DNA of 48,200 bases from JBMNTP01 sp050945795. Lineage in GTDB: Bacteria > Bacillota > Clostridia > Christensenellales > MGBC116941. The number at the start of each line of letters is the position of its first letter. Position 1 is the first letter of the stretch. Shown one piece after another: positions 40,771 to 47,561 of this stretch. Where the stretch lies: contig JBMNTP010000013.1 of the NCBI GenBank assembly GCA_050945795.1, positions 1 through 48,200 on the forward strand, read 5' to 3'. The position numbers were made by a program, and so were the translations under genes. The notes below the pieces were generated by a model, which saw only the letters and a list, made by a program, of their open reading frames with translations, ran no database searches and was not told where the DNA came from.

Positions 40771-41933
40771 TGAATGATAAGCCGGTCATTACGTCTGTTC
40801 AGCTCGCGTTGATGTCGGTAGGGAGCGCGTTGGTGTTCCCATATACCTTCATGCCCATACTAAACGCCCCACCCGCCAACCAGGATGTTTGGGTGGTGCT
40901 GCTGGTAACATTAGTGTATATATTTATACTTAATTTCCCTATATTATTTCTAATGAACAAATTCCGCGGCATGACTATAAATGAGATGAGCGAGCTGGTA
41001 CTTGGTAAGTTTTTTGGTAAAGTAGCGCTTATACCCGTAGCGCTGTTTAGCATATTCTGCTACATCGCCTGTATGCTTATAACGGCGGTGTTTATTACGC
41101 TATACATCTTCCCGGATACCCCAACTTGGGCATTACTGATATTTATGGTAGTGCCGGTGTCGTACGCGGCATATAAAGGCGCCGGTGTTGTCAGCAGACT
41201 GTCTAATTTCATAGTGCCTATTGCCATATTGACCGCCGCGCTGTTTTTTATAATAAGTATATCGAATATGGATTTTAGCATATTGCAGCCGGTGCTTGCC
41301 GATTCAACTTTTATGGAAATCAACTTGGGAGCTTTTTTGACGGCGGCAAGATACTCCGAGATATTAATATTCTGGGTGTTTTCATATTTTATGATACGCA
41401 AAAGCAACGTCAATAAAACCTACGCAGCAGCTCAGCTTATATTTTTAATAAGCTTTTTCCTTATATTGATACCAACTGTTACTGTGTTAGGAATTGAATA
41501 CGCCAAGCGCACATGGAACCCGTATTTTACGTTTACAAGGCAAATCGTGTTCTTTGATTTTATGGAGAGAATGCAACCGTTCAATCTTATGGCGTGGTTC
41601 CCGTGTGCGCTGCTAAAGCTCTCTATATATAGTTACATGGCAAGCTATATACTCTCTGGAATATTTAAGGCTAAATCGCATAAGCACTTTGTCTTACCCC
41701 TCTCCGCCGTGGCTTTTATAGCTTGCCTTTTGCCTATAATGAATAAATCCAGCACGATTGAGATATTGCGTTCGGATGAGGTTTTCCCGTACATTATACT
41801 GCCGGCGATACTTGGTATCCCTGTTATTATGTTTATCGTCTATTTGATGCGCCGAAAAAAGATCAATCTAATTTTAAGCAAGCGGCGAAAAAACGCGGGT
41901 GATGACCAACACAAAGCGGCACGCCAGCCATAA
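40770..41933 (+). CDS. Spore germination receptor B subunit (GerB-type permease)
   Basis: 387 residues with about ten membrane helices, endospore germination permease family (APC superfamily). Typical segments are ISVQLALMSVGSALVFPYTF-like TM1 and ISEYLA-free middle helices, ending with MRRKK and a basic tail. The start overlaps the GerC stop as TAATG, so translation is coupled. This subunit binds the germinant in known receptors. The ligand here is not inferable. The A, C, B order is a known variant of ger operons. Confidence 0.92.
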   Translation: MNDKPVITSVQLALMSVGSALVFPYTFMPILNAPPANQDVWVVLLVTLVYIFILNFPILFLMNKFRGMTINEMSELVLGKFFGKVALIPVALFSIFCYIACMLITAVFITLYIFPDTPTWALLIFMVVPVSYAAYKGAGVVSRLSNFIVPIAILTAALFFIISISNMDFSILQPVLADSTFMEINLGAFLTAARYSEILIFWVFSYFMIRKSNVNKTYAAAQLIFLISFFLILIPTVTVLGIEYAKRTWNPYFTFTRQIVFFDFMERMQPFNLMAWFPCALLKLSIYSYMASYILSGIFKAKSHKHFVLPLSAVAFIACLLPIMNKSSTIEILRSDEVFPYIILPAILGIPVIMFIVYLMRRKKINLILSKRRKNAGDDQHKAARQP

Positions 41934-41947
41934 GACGCCACTTTATA

Positions 41948-41996
41948 GAATAGCAGCCGTTGGCCCTGTTATAGCTGACGACTGCTGTTCTTTAGT
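41948..41996 (+). terminator. Possible terminator after the germination operon
   Basis: GAATAGCAG pairs with CTGCTGTTC (one G-U) around a 25-nt partly structured loop, followed by TTTA. The T-tract is short. The gap is between convergent operons. Confidence 0.4.
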
Positions 41997-42086
41997 GAGA
42001 AAATTATTGCGCCCATCTTAACCATTCATGATATAGCTTTCTATTATCAATTCCGCATATATGCTAGATATTATCATTTCGGCTCT

Positions 42087-43295
42087 TTACTCGGATGCTT
42101 TAAAGTTATATACCGGTTTGATAATGCTGACGATCTCGGCTGTAGGGGCGATTTGTGAAACGATATCATCCATAGGCTTATAGGCCATCGGCGCTTCATC
42201 CAGCGTGGTCTCATTGACCGAAGATGTATATATGCCTGCCATCTCGGTTTTAAATGTTTCCATCGATAGGCGCTTGAAAGCCTCCCTCCGGCTCATAAGC
42301 CTGCCGGCGCCATGAGGAGCGGAGAAATTCCAGTCCTCATTGCCCTTGCCTATACCGATAAGGCTGCCGTCACGCATATTGATAGGTATAAGCAGCTTCT
42401 CGCCCTTACGCGCCGATACCGCACCTTTACGCAATATCATGGCCTCGGTATCAATATAGTTATGAATCGTGGTAAATTCCTCGGTCTTGTGAAGTCCCAT
42501 ACCCTCTAAAATCATATCCACGATTGCTTTGCGATTCCAAGCGGCAAATAATTGAATAAGCCGCATATCATGAATGTAACTGTCAAAAAGTTGCCCTTCA
42601 AGATATGCAAGGTCTTTAGGTACAGGCGTAAGCATTGTACGTTGCTGCTTTGCTTCCTTCACACGCTTATGTATCTCCTGGGCTCGCCCCGATTCCTTAA
42701 GCTTTCGAATCAGATCATCAAGTTGGAAACGCGCGTTGCCACAAAGAGCGCGAAATCCCTCTTCCTGATAATACTTTGCGACCTCATTTCCGATATGACG
42801 GCTTCCGGAGTGTACAACAAGATACAAAGCGCCATTCTCATCCTTACCCACCTCAATAAAATGGTTGCCTCCGCCAAGCGTTCCGATACTCCTTTCCGCG
42901 CGGCTAAGGTTCACATGATCTACACAGTCAAGCGCTGTTAAGTCAATATTATCGTTGTAGATATGCGGCTTTTGGCGTATCTCCCTGCCGCAAGGAATAT
43001 GCTCATGAATAAACACGTCAAGCGACGCAAGATCGATTTCTGATTCCGCCAGCTTGATCGTTTCCATCCCGCATCCTATATCCACGCCTACCATACCGGG
43101 AACAACTTTGTCCTTTACAGTCATCGTCGTTCCAATGGTGCACCCCATGCCGGCGTGAACATCAGGCATGATACGGATTCTGCTTCCCGCAAAGAACTCT
43201 TGGTCGCAGATCGCTTTTATCTGACCGGCAGCGACTTCTTCGAGTTCTTTGCAGTAGCACAGTGCCGTATTATATAGTCCCTTTATTTCAATCAT
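42087..43295 (-). CDS. rtcB: RtcB-type RNA-splicing/repair ligase
   Basis: 402 residues. The Mn-binding and guanylylation motifs are all visible: DVHAGMGCTIG, GVDIGCGM, GGGNHFIEV, VVHSGSRHIG and the HGAGR block (APHGAGRLMSR) with the His that takes GMP. RtcB joins 2',3'-cyclic phosphate and 5'-OH RNA ends, the products of many tRNA-cleaving nucleases. It lies 17 bp after the Ro60-like gene and forms with it and the RNA array an RNA-repair operon. No RtcA cyclase or archease gene is present. Confidence 0.95.
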   Translation of the reverse strand: MIEIKGLYNTALCYCKELEEVAAGQIKAICDQEFFAGSRIRIMPDVHAGMGCTIGTTMTVKDKVVPGMVGVDIGCGMETIKLAESEIDLASLDVFIHEHIPCGREIRQKPHIYNDNIDLTALDCVDHVNLSRAERSIGTLGGGNHFIEVGKDENGALYLVVHSGSRHIGNEVAKYYQEEGFRALCGNARFQLDDLIRKLKESGRAQEIHKRVKEAKQQRTMLTPVPKDLAYLEGQLFDSYIHDMRLIQLFAAWNRKAIVDMILEGMGLHKTEEFTTIHNYIDTEAMILRKGAVSARKGEKLLIPINMRDGSLIGIGKGNEDWNFSAPHGAGRLMSRREAFKRLSMETFKTEMAGIYTSSVNETTLDEAPMAYKPMDDIVSQIAPTAEIVSIIKPVYNFKASE

Positions 43296-43312
43296 ATCTT
43301 AACCCCTTATAC

Positions 43313-44776
43313 TTATGCCGTTATGTCTTTGTACCTCTTAGAAGAGAGTACTTCCATCATATAAGCATACGGCGTTAGCGCACCGAATGTCAGCATCGAG
43401 AATATTCTCGGCGTGCAGCCCGAGACCAGTACTACCTGCTGTTCGTTTTGTGTAACCGGCTGCTGTCGATTACGGCTGGATACATTCCAGAATACCACGA
43501 GCGGCAGCTTATAACCATTTTTCTCAAACAACTTCTTCGCATATTTAAAATTAGTCATCCTCGAATCCACTGTGCAGCTATCGAATTCCATATCCGATAT
43601 GAAATACAGCGTGTCGGGCATTTCTCTCTGAGGCAGCTTATTCTTTATCGCAGTATTTAAAATCAACTCAAATACCTTTTGGATATTCGTATTCGCCACT
43701 TCGTTGAAGTCATGGCAATACATTATCTTTTCGCAGATATCCTGCCCCTTGATCTCAATGAGCTTCGGCCTTTCAGAGAAAGTAATGAAATGGCTGTGGA
43801 ATTTACCCTTATTGCGCTCTGCAAAATACACACCTAGCGATAGCGCTACGGCGGCGGGCAACGGATTTCCACCCATGTACATGGAGCCGGAACCATCAAT
43901 CACTACAAGAGCGTTCTCATTATTGGTAAAATTCTGCTGCGCGTTCCATGTAACGTCAATGCTACGGCGTTCTTCATCGCTAACACTACCATGCCCGAAA
44001 AAGGGCGCTATTATATCATACGGTGCCAGCGTACCGGTATTTAGCGATGCCTCGCCACTAGCAACGCGACGCATGAAGGCGCTATAACGCTCACCGTCAT
44101 TACGGGCAAAAGCTTTGCGGTATTTAAACATCGCCTTACTCGGCTGCTTTTCGTAATCAAATGAATAATCTTTCTCACGAAGACTATTCTCTATTATCTT
44201 GATCTTGGCGCGCAATCGAGTCAATGTCTTTCGGTATTCAGCATCGCTCATTTTAAGCGATCGCACTATCAGCTTAGCGTGTCTTATAGTTTCCGCATTC
44301 GATGCATTTACGGAAGGCAGCCACTTGGCAAGCAGCGAAACAGTATTTTCATCTGCCTTTAAAGCGTCTATATCCTTATGAAGCTGTATAGCAATAAAAT
44401 CAAGTGCCGCTTTTTCACAAGGAGTACCTATAAGCGCCAATACATCGTCGAAGCGGCCGTATTTCGGCACATTCGATATGTTCTTTTCAGCTGACGCCGG
44501 ATGCGTTTGAGCCAGCCATTGAAAGGCTGTGCGGAACACACGGCGCTCGCCTAAGCCGCCACGGATATCACGCGCAAAGAAAAGCAGCTTCATAGCAAGG
44601 TCGGGATTCTCCGTATACGCACGCATAAAACGGCTGCTAATCTCGCCTTCGGATTCGCGCCTTAAAGCGCCTATGGTCGCGAATAGATCTAAACAGTCTG
44701 AATATGTGGTGGCATATGTAGCCGCCATATTTTCGGTTAATGTCTTATTCGCTTCTTTCTTTAAAAAATTTAGCAT
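43313..44776 (-). CDS. DUF2828 / TROVE (Ro60)-like protein with vWA domain
   Basis: 487 residues. The N-terminal helical repeat part has LLFFARDIRGGLGERRVFRTA and YGRFDDVLAL, typical of DUF2828. The C-terminal von Willebrand A domain has the MIDAS motif DGSGSM, then ITFSERPKLIEIKG, FISDMEFD and VVFWNVSSRN. DUF2828 resembles TROVE/Ro60 ring proteins, which hold misfolded RNA and Y RNAs. Immediately upstream lies an array of Y-RNA-like structured modules, and downstream lies rtcB, as in known bacterial Ro-RtcB loci. AAGGGGGGA precedes the ATG. Confidence 0.85.
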   Translation of the reverse strand: MLNFLKKEANKTLTENMAATYATTYSDCLDLFATIGALRRESEGEISSRFMRAYTENPDLAMKLLFFARDIRGGLGERRVFRTAFQWLAQTHPASAEKNISNVPKYGRFDDVLALIGTPCEKAALDFIAIQLHKDIDALKADENTVSLLAKWLPSVNASNAETIRHAKLIVRSLKMSDAEYRKTLTRLRAKIKIIENSLREKDYSFDYEKQPSKAMFKYRKAFARNDGERYSAFMRRVASGEASLNTGTLAPYDIIAPFFGHGSVSDEERRSIDVTWNAQQNFTNNENALVVIDGSGSMYMGGNPLPAAVALSLGVYFAERNKGKFHSHFITFSERPKLIEIKGQDICEKIMYCHDFNEVANTNIQKVFELILNTAIKNKLPQREMPDTLYFISDMEFDSCTVDSRMTNFKYAKKLFEKNGYKLPLVVFWNVSSRNRQQPVTQNEQQVVLVSGCTPRIFSMLTFGALTPYAYMMEVLSSKRYKDITA

Positions 44777-44799
44777 GAAGATCCCCCCTTCTTATAGAC

Positions 44800-44895
44800 A
44801 AGGCACTCTTTAAAACAGGTGTCAAACCCGTATACAGGGCTTTTTAGTTCCCTTGCTGTAACCACTTAGCTATTCGCCTTTGCTGTTGGTGCCTT
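44800..44895 (-). ncRNA. RNA module E: closing stem, ACAGCA, D-arm-like and T-arm-like hairpins
   Basis: 96 nt. Closing stem AAGGCAC (44895-44889) pairs with GTGCCTT (44806-44800). AACAGCA follows at 44887-44881. Inside, TAGCTAAGTGGTTACAGC resembles a tRNA D-arm (GCT/AGC with a GG-containing loop). ACGGG-TTTGACA-CCTGT (44831-44815) has exact T-arm geometry (5 bp, 7-nt loop). A central AGGG/CCCT hairpin with loop AACTAAAAAG sits where an anticodon arm would be. There is no tRNA acceptor stem or CCA. It is the module closest to the Ro60-like gene, 23 nt before its ATG. Confidence 0.65.
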
Positions 44896-45017
44896 TAAAT
44901 TTCTTCTCAAATCGCAAATTAGTTTTCAGTATGCAGTTGCCCGGTTTTCCTTAGCCTTTAGTCATTGGCTGGACGATGGCATAAAGCAGCGCATTTCTTG
45001 TATGCGCCTTTTATATT
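44896..45017 (-). other. Structured spacer between RNA modules D and E
   Basis: 122 nt without the ACAGCA motif. It holds a 6-bp hairpin GCGCAT-ACAAGAA-ATGCGC (44989-45007) and an AGCC/GGCT hairpin enclosed by TGCC/GGCA. It may be a degenerate module or a processing region. I cannot assign a role. Confidence 0.35.
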
Positions 45018-45029
45018 AGCGAACGATAC

Positions 45030-45106
45030 AAGGTACAAAAACTGCTTATGAGGCAGCTACCCACTCTCTGGGTTACTCCAAGTATGAAGTTTGCTGTTGG
45101 TACCTT
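45030..45106 (-). ncRNA. RNA module D: closing stem, ACAGCA, Met(CAU)-like anticodon hairpin
   Basis: 77 nt. Closing stem AAGGTAC (45106-45100) / GTACCTT (45036-45030), extended outward by AGCGAGCG (45116-45109) / CGTTCGCT (45025-45018). AACAGCA is at 45098-45092. Hairpin ACCCA-GAGAG-TGGGT (45073-45059) is followed by GCTGC-CTCATAA-GCAGT (45057-45041). The latter has a 5-bp stem and the 7-nt loop CTCATAA, identical to the anticodon loop of methionine tRNAs. There is no D-arm, T-arm or acceptor stem. Confidence 0.7.
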
Positions 45107-45120
45107 TCCGCTCGCTATAC

Positions 45121-45226
45121 AAGACGCCTTTTTTAATGCAGGATTTCAACCCGCATGATTCCCTGCCCAAAACAGGGCGCTCCGTAACCGGAGCTAATCA
45201 AATGTTTAATCTGCTGTTAGCGTCTT
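45121..45226 (-). ncRNA. RNA module C: closing stem, ACAGCA, anticodon-like and T-arm-like hairpins
   Basis: 106 nt. Closing stem AAGACGCT (45226-45219) / GGCGTCTT (45128-45121), with AACAGCA at 45218-45212. Three consecutive hairpins follow: GCTCCG-GTTA-CGGAGC (45194-45179), CCCTG-TTTTGGG-CAGGG (45177-45161) and ATGCGGG-TTGAAAT-CCTGCAT (45156-45136). The second has exact anticodon-arm geometry; the register gives UUG (Gln), although G37-G38 also recall Pro(UGG). The third resembles a T-arm. The order D-like, anticodon-like, T-like mimics a tRNA without its acceptor stem. Confidence 0.7.
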
Positions 45227-45237
45227 TGTTTTACTTC

Positions 45238-45307
45238 GCGGCTCATTTTTACCGGTACACAGACCTAAGTCCTGCCGCCGATCAGTGATGTCTGCTGTCT
45301 GAGCCGC
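45238..45307 (-). ncRNA. RNA module B: closing stem, ACAGCA, Leu(UAG)-like loop
   Basis: 70 nt. Perfect 8-bp closing stem GCGGCTCA (45307-45300) / TGAGCCGC (45245-45238). GACAGCA is at 45299-45293. Inside, ATCGG / CCGGT encloses a hairpin with CTTAGGT (45269-45263). That string equals the anticodon loop of Leu(UAG) tRNA, but the flanking stem is one base short of the canonical 7-nt-loop register. An A-rich run precedes the 3' stem strand. Confidence 0.65.
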
Positions 45308-45311
45308 TAAC

Positions 45312-45363
45312 AAAGCACGTTGTTTACGTTTAAAAGACGTATAGTAGTTGCTGTTCGTGCTTT
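45312..45363 (-). ncRNA. RNA module A: closing stem, ACAGCA, Lys(UUU)-like anticodon hairpin
   Basis: 52 nt, the simplest module. Perfect 8-bp closing stem AAAGCACG (45363-45356) / CGTGCTTT (45319-45312). AACAGCA is at 45355-45349. The internal hairpin TACGT-CTTTTAA-ACGTA (45341-45325) has a 5-bp stem and the 7-nt loop CTTTTAA, identical to the anticodon loop of Lys(UUU) tRNA. The predicted transcription start (near 45364) coincides with the first base of this module. Confidence 0.72.
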
Positions 45364-45371
45364 ACGATCTT

Positions 45372-45380
45372 ATATTACCA
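45372..45380 (-). promoter_or_regulatory. Extended -10 promoter of the RNA array
   Basis: TGGTAATAT on the minus strand (TGN plus a TAATAT -10). The expected start site is near 45364, just at module A. No good -35 is seen, which suggests need for an activator or reliance on the extended -10. Confidence 0.5.
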
Positions 45381-45393
45381 TAGAATCATGGTA
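45376..45393 (-). promoter_or_regulatory. Candidate WYL-regulator operator overlapping the array promoter
   Basis: Inverted repeat TACCAT-GATTCT-ATGGTA covers part of the -10 element. A direct CCATGAT repeat starts just upstream (near 45401 and 45391). A protein bound here would block or reset the promoter. The neighbouring WYL regulators are the obvious binders (inference). Confidence 0.45.
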
Positions 45394-45422
45394 TATCATG
45401 GAAAAAAAGGTGCGAACATAGA

Positions 45423-46331
45423 CTAACGACTTATATGGCTCTGCCTTTTTAGCCGCTCTTTGATAAGATTAATGAAGGCATCAGGTGAAACAACCCGCAG
45501 CCTTGGGCCAAAAGACATAATACTTATTAATATTTCCGTTTCTTCATCGCGAGCATAGTGTAACGTAATACGGTAGCTCCTATTATCCAGCTTCTCCGTT
45601 TCTTTCTCAAGATATGAAAACTGTAACATAGCCCGTTCAAGCGCGTTTCGTTCATCTTCAAGTTCTATAACCAGCGTTTTCTTGTGCGAATCAGGTATGT
45701 TGAACTCATCTTGCCTATAGGATTCGAGCAACTCACATTTTTGTATGCGTGCAAGGTTGATGGTTTGAAATCTATTTGATCCGGCGGTTAATAATCGAAA
45801 CTTATCATCCTTAGCCGAGTATTCCATGCGATATGGAATGCACTTTAAATTAAAGCTTCCACCTTTACGGCCGGAAAAGCAAATACCCAGTTTACGCTTG
45901 TCAGCAAGCGCATTGAGTATGGTGCGGAAATTCGCAATATAGTCGGCATCCTCATAAGGGTCTCCATCTGTATAACGGTCAAAATAGTAGAAATCCTCCG
46001 GCATATATAGCGGTTCCACGTCCTCAAGCCCCTCTTCAGAAAGACCAAACAGCGCAATGCGCGGATCAAGCAGCATTGATTTAAGCCATTGTTTCTGCAG
46101 CGTAGTTAATGGCATTGTCGGTACATGCTTAATAGGTGTACTAAGCTTATTGTCTACCAGCTTCCAGTCCTCGTTCTTAATAGCCGGCAGAATATGCAGT
46201 ATGCTTTCGGAAAAAGCTTTGTCATATATAATCTCATTCAGTCGCTTTTCGCTGAGGTCTCCCGATATAGCTTCTGCCAGTATCGCCGCTACCGCATTAA
46301 AATAGCTGCTGTATACCTCGCTAAATAGCAT
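45423..46331 (-). CDS. WYL-domain protein 2
   Basis: 302 residues. The C-terminal half matches the WYL fold: LGICFSGRKGGSFNLKCIPYRMEYSAKDDKFRLLTAG-like strands followed by a C-terminal extension ending KERLKRQSHISR. I see no clear N-terminal HTH. WYL domains bind nucleic acid or nucleotide ligands and control repair and defence genes. The start overlaps the end of the upstream WYL gene by 11 bp, and the RNA array begins about 60 bp after its stop. It probably acts as partner of the other WYL protein in controlling this operon. Confidence 0.85.
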   Translation of the reverse strand: MLFSEVYSSYFNAVAAILAEAISGDLSEKRLNEIIYDKAFSESILHILPAIKNEDWKLVDNKLSTPIKHVPTMPLTTLQKQWLKSMLLDPRIALFGLSEEGLEDVEPLYMPEDFYYFDRYTDGDPYEDADYIANFRTILNALADKRKLGICFSGRKGGSFNLKCIPYRMEYSAKDDKFRLLTAGSNRFQTINLARIQKCELLESYRQDEFNIPDSHKKTLVIELEDERNALERAMLQFSYLEKETEKLDNRSYRITLHYARDEETEILISIMSFGPRLRVVSPDAFINLIKERLKRQSHISR

Positions 46332-47265
46332 CTTCTCTCACCCCGTACATGCTTTCCATTTGCCTAAGATCCGCTATGAATGTTTCAGTAACGTAAGCAC
46401 TGCTACATTCAAGTGAAATGATACGTCCGATGAAGGTGCGCAGCCACGGAAGCATCTCAGCCGCATCATATACATCGGTTATGTATTTATAGGTATGCTT
46501 ATCGAGCATCTCTAGCCTGCCGTTGCGCTTTTCGCGCTCTAGACGATTTACTATATGCTCCTCCCCATCCTCAACTCGTATCGTCATTTCCAAATGATCA
46601 AGAGAGAGATCCATCCCGGCGGATACACCCCAAAGAAACTCTTTGTACTTCGCCACAAACCCTGCATTTTGATCGTAGTTCGGATCTACAGATTTAATAG
46701 ATATCCTTTTAATCGTATCCAGTCTAAAAAGCATAACTTTTTTAAATCGATGGTGATACGAAGCTAAGTAGCTCCTACCGTTCTGAACACTTACAAATAT
46801 CCTGATAGGAGTAATCAATTGTACCGTAGCTTTCTCTCGCCGTCGGCTAAACGTCTCTATTTCTATTTTCGCCTTTCGCCGGATAGCGGTTAACGCAGTA
46901 AACATGACTTCGCTTTCGAGTGCGTGCAAAATGTAATGATGTTTAAAGCTGAAATAATCGGGATGCTCATCTAACTTGTCGAGTATATAAGAACCTATAA
47001 CTCCGATAGGATCTATCTCCGAAAAAAACGATACAGCATGTTTCCAATTTTCCAAGTCCACCGTATCTTCAACTCGGGAATAAAAGAGTCGTTTCCCATG
47101 TTTTTGCGCGTAGACCAGCCCGATCTTTTCATATTCCTTTAGTTTCTTACGGATCGTTGATTCATCAATCACCTTCGGCGTTTCGAAGAAAGCAAGGTAT
47201 TCAACCTCTATTTTTTCAACGATTTCCTGAACAGATAGCGGTTTGCTTTCTAACAGCATATCCAA
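46321..47265 (-). CDS. WYL-domain transcriptional regulator 1, C-terminal part (frame-shifted from the N-terminal part)
   Basis: 314 codons open from TTG 47265. There is a winged-helix part (SVQEIVEKIEVEYL, DESTIRKKLKEYEKIGLVY) and a WYL domain (about 120-200; IRIFVSVQNGRSYLASYHHR). No ribosome site precedes TTG 47265 or ATG 47259. It continues the protein encoded by 47250-47561 in the -1 frame. The junction is a run of six T in U UUU UUA (47274-47268). Full-length relatives as I know them run without a break from the N-terminal part into this one. It is therefore either made by frameshifting or a disrupted gene. Confidence 0.75.
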   Translation of the reverse strand: MDMLLESKPLSVQEIVEKIEVEYLAFFETPKVIDESTIRKKLKEYEKIGLVYAQKHGKRLFYSRVEDTVDLENWKHAVSFFSEIDPIGVIGSYILDKLDEHPDYFSFKHHYILHALESEVMFTALTAIRRKAKIEIETFSRRREKATVQLITPIRIFVSVQNGRSYLASYHHRFKKVMLFRLDTIKRISIKSVDPNYDQNAGFVAKYKEFLWGVSAGMDLSLDHLEMTIRVEDGEEHIVNRLEREKRNGRLEMLDKHTYKYITDVYDAAEMLPWLRTFIGRIISLECSSAYVTETFIADLRQMESMYGVREDAI

Positions 47266-47561
47266 TATAAAAAATGAAGGTTTATATCGTTATCTGTAAA
47301 CGTCTTGGCTTTATATGCGTTATATAAAGGATTATGGGCTATCGCGCGGCTATCAACCGATATAAATATGTTCTTGCCGCTGGCATCCTGCCTAAACGCC
47401 ATATAATCCGCAAGCCAGCTTTCAATTCTCCTGCGCTCATTATCATAACTACGCGCGCTTTTTTCACTAAACTCGTTACGGCTTTTAAATCCATATACAT
47501 AGAAATCGCGCATGTAGTCACGAATACGACCGAAGGTTTTAATCAATTCGTTATACGCCAT
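47250..47561 (-). CDS. WYL-domain transcriptional regulator 1, N-terminal part
   Basis: 103 codons. MAYNELIKTFGRIRDYMRDF begins the N-terminal helical domain of a known WYL-regulator subtype; SARSYDNERRRIESWLADYM and FISVDSRAIAHNPLYNAYKA follow. GAGAGGTGG stands 3 nt before the ATG. The last 5 codons before the stop (YWICC) look foreign to the family; the natural continuation lies in the -1 frame. The stop lies 15 bp inside the next frame. Expression of the 103-residue product alone would yield a protein without HTH or WYL. Confidence 0.75.
   Translation of the reverse strand: MAYNELIKTFGRIRDYMRDFYVYGFKSRNEFSEKSARSYDNERRRIESWLADYMAFRQDASGKNIFISVDSRAIAHNPLYNAYKAKTFTDNDINLHFLYWICC
47268..47274 (-). 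other. Slippery heptamer U UUU UUA at the WYL gene frame break
   Basis: In the zero frame the codons are CAT TTT TTA, so the heptamer T TTT TTA is in the exact phase needed for a -1 slip. The -1 frame then continues straight into the downstream frame. A weak hairpin (AGAAAGC / GCTATCT with one mismatch) lies about 16 nt downstream. A simple loss of one T from a T7 run explains the break equally well. Confidence 0.5.

Noticed and set aside
45091..45288. 65-codon plus-strand frame across the RNA array
   Set aside because: It is antisense to structured RNA modules, lacks a ribosome site and has no family resemblance.
44800..45363. Canonical tRNA genes in the RNA array
   Set aside because: No module has a 7-bp acceptor stem directly joined to D- and T-arms or a CCA end; the closing stems are in the wrong place and the anticodon-like hairpins mostly stand alone.
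45364..45420. Sigma-54 promoter for the RtcB operon (as in E. coli rtcBA)
   Set aside because: No GG-N10-GC pair at -24/-12 and no RtcR-type activator gene; WYL regulators and an extended -10 are present instead.
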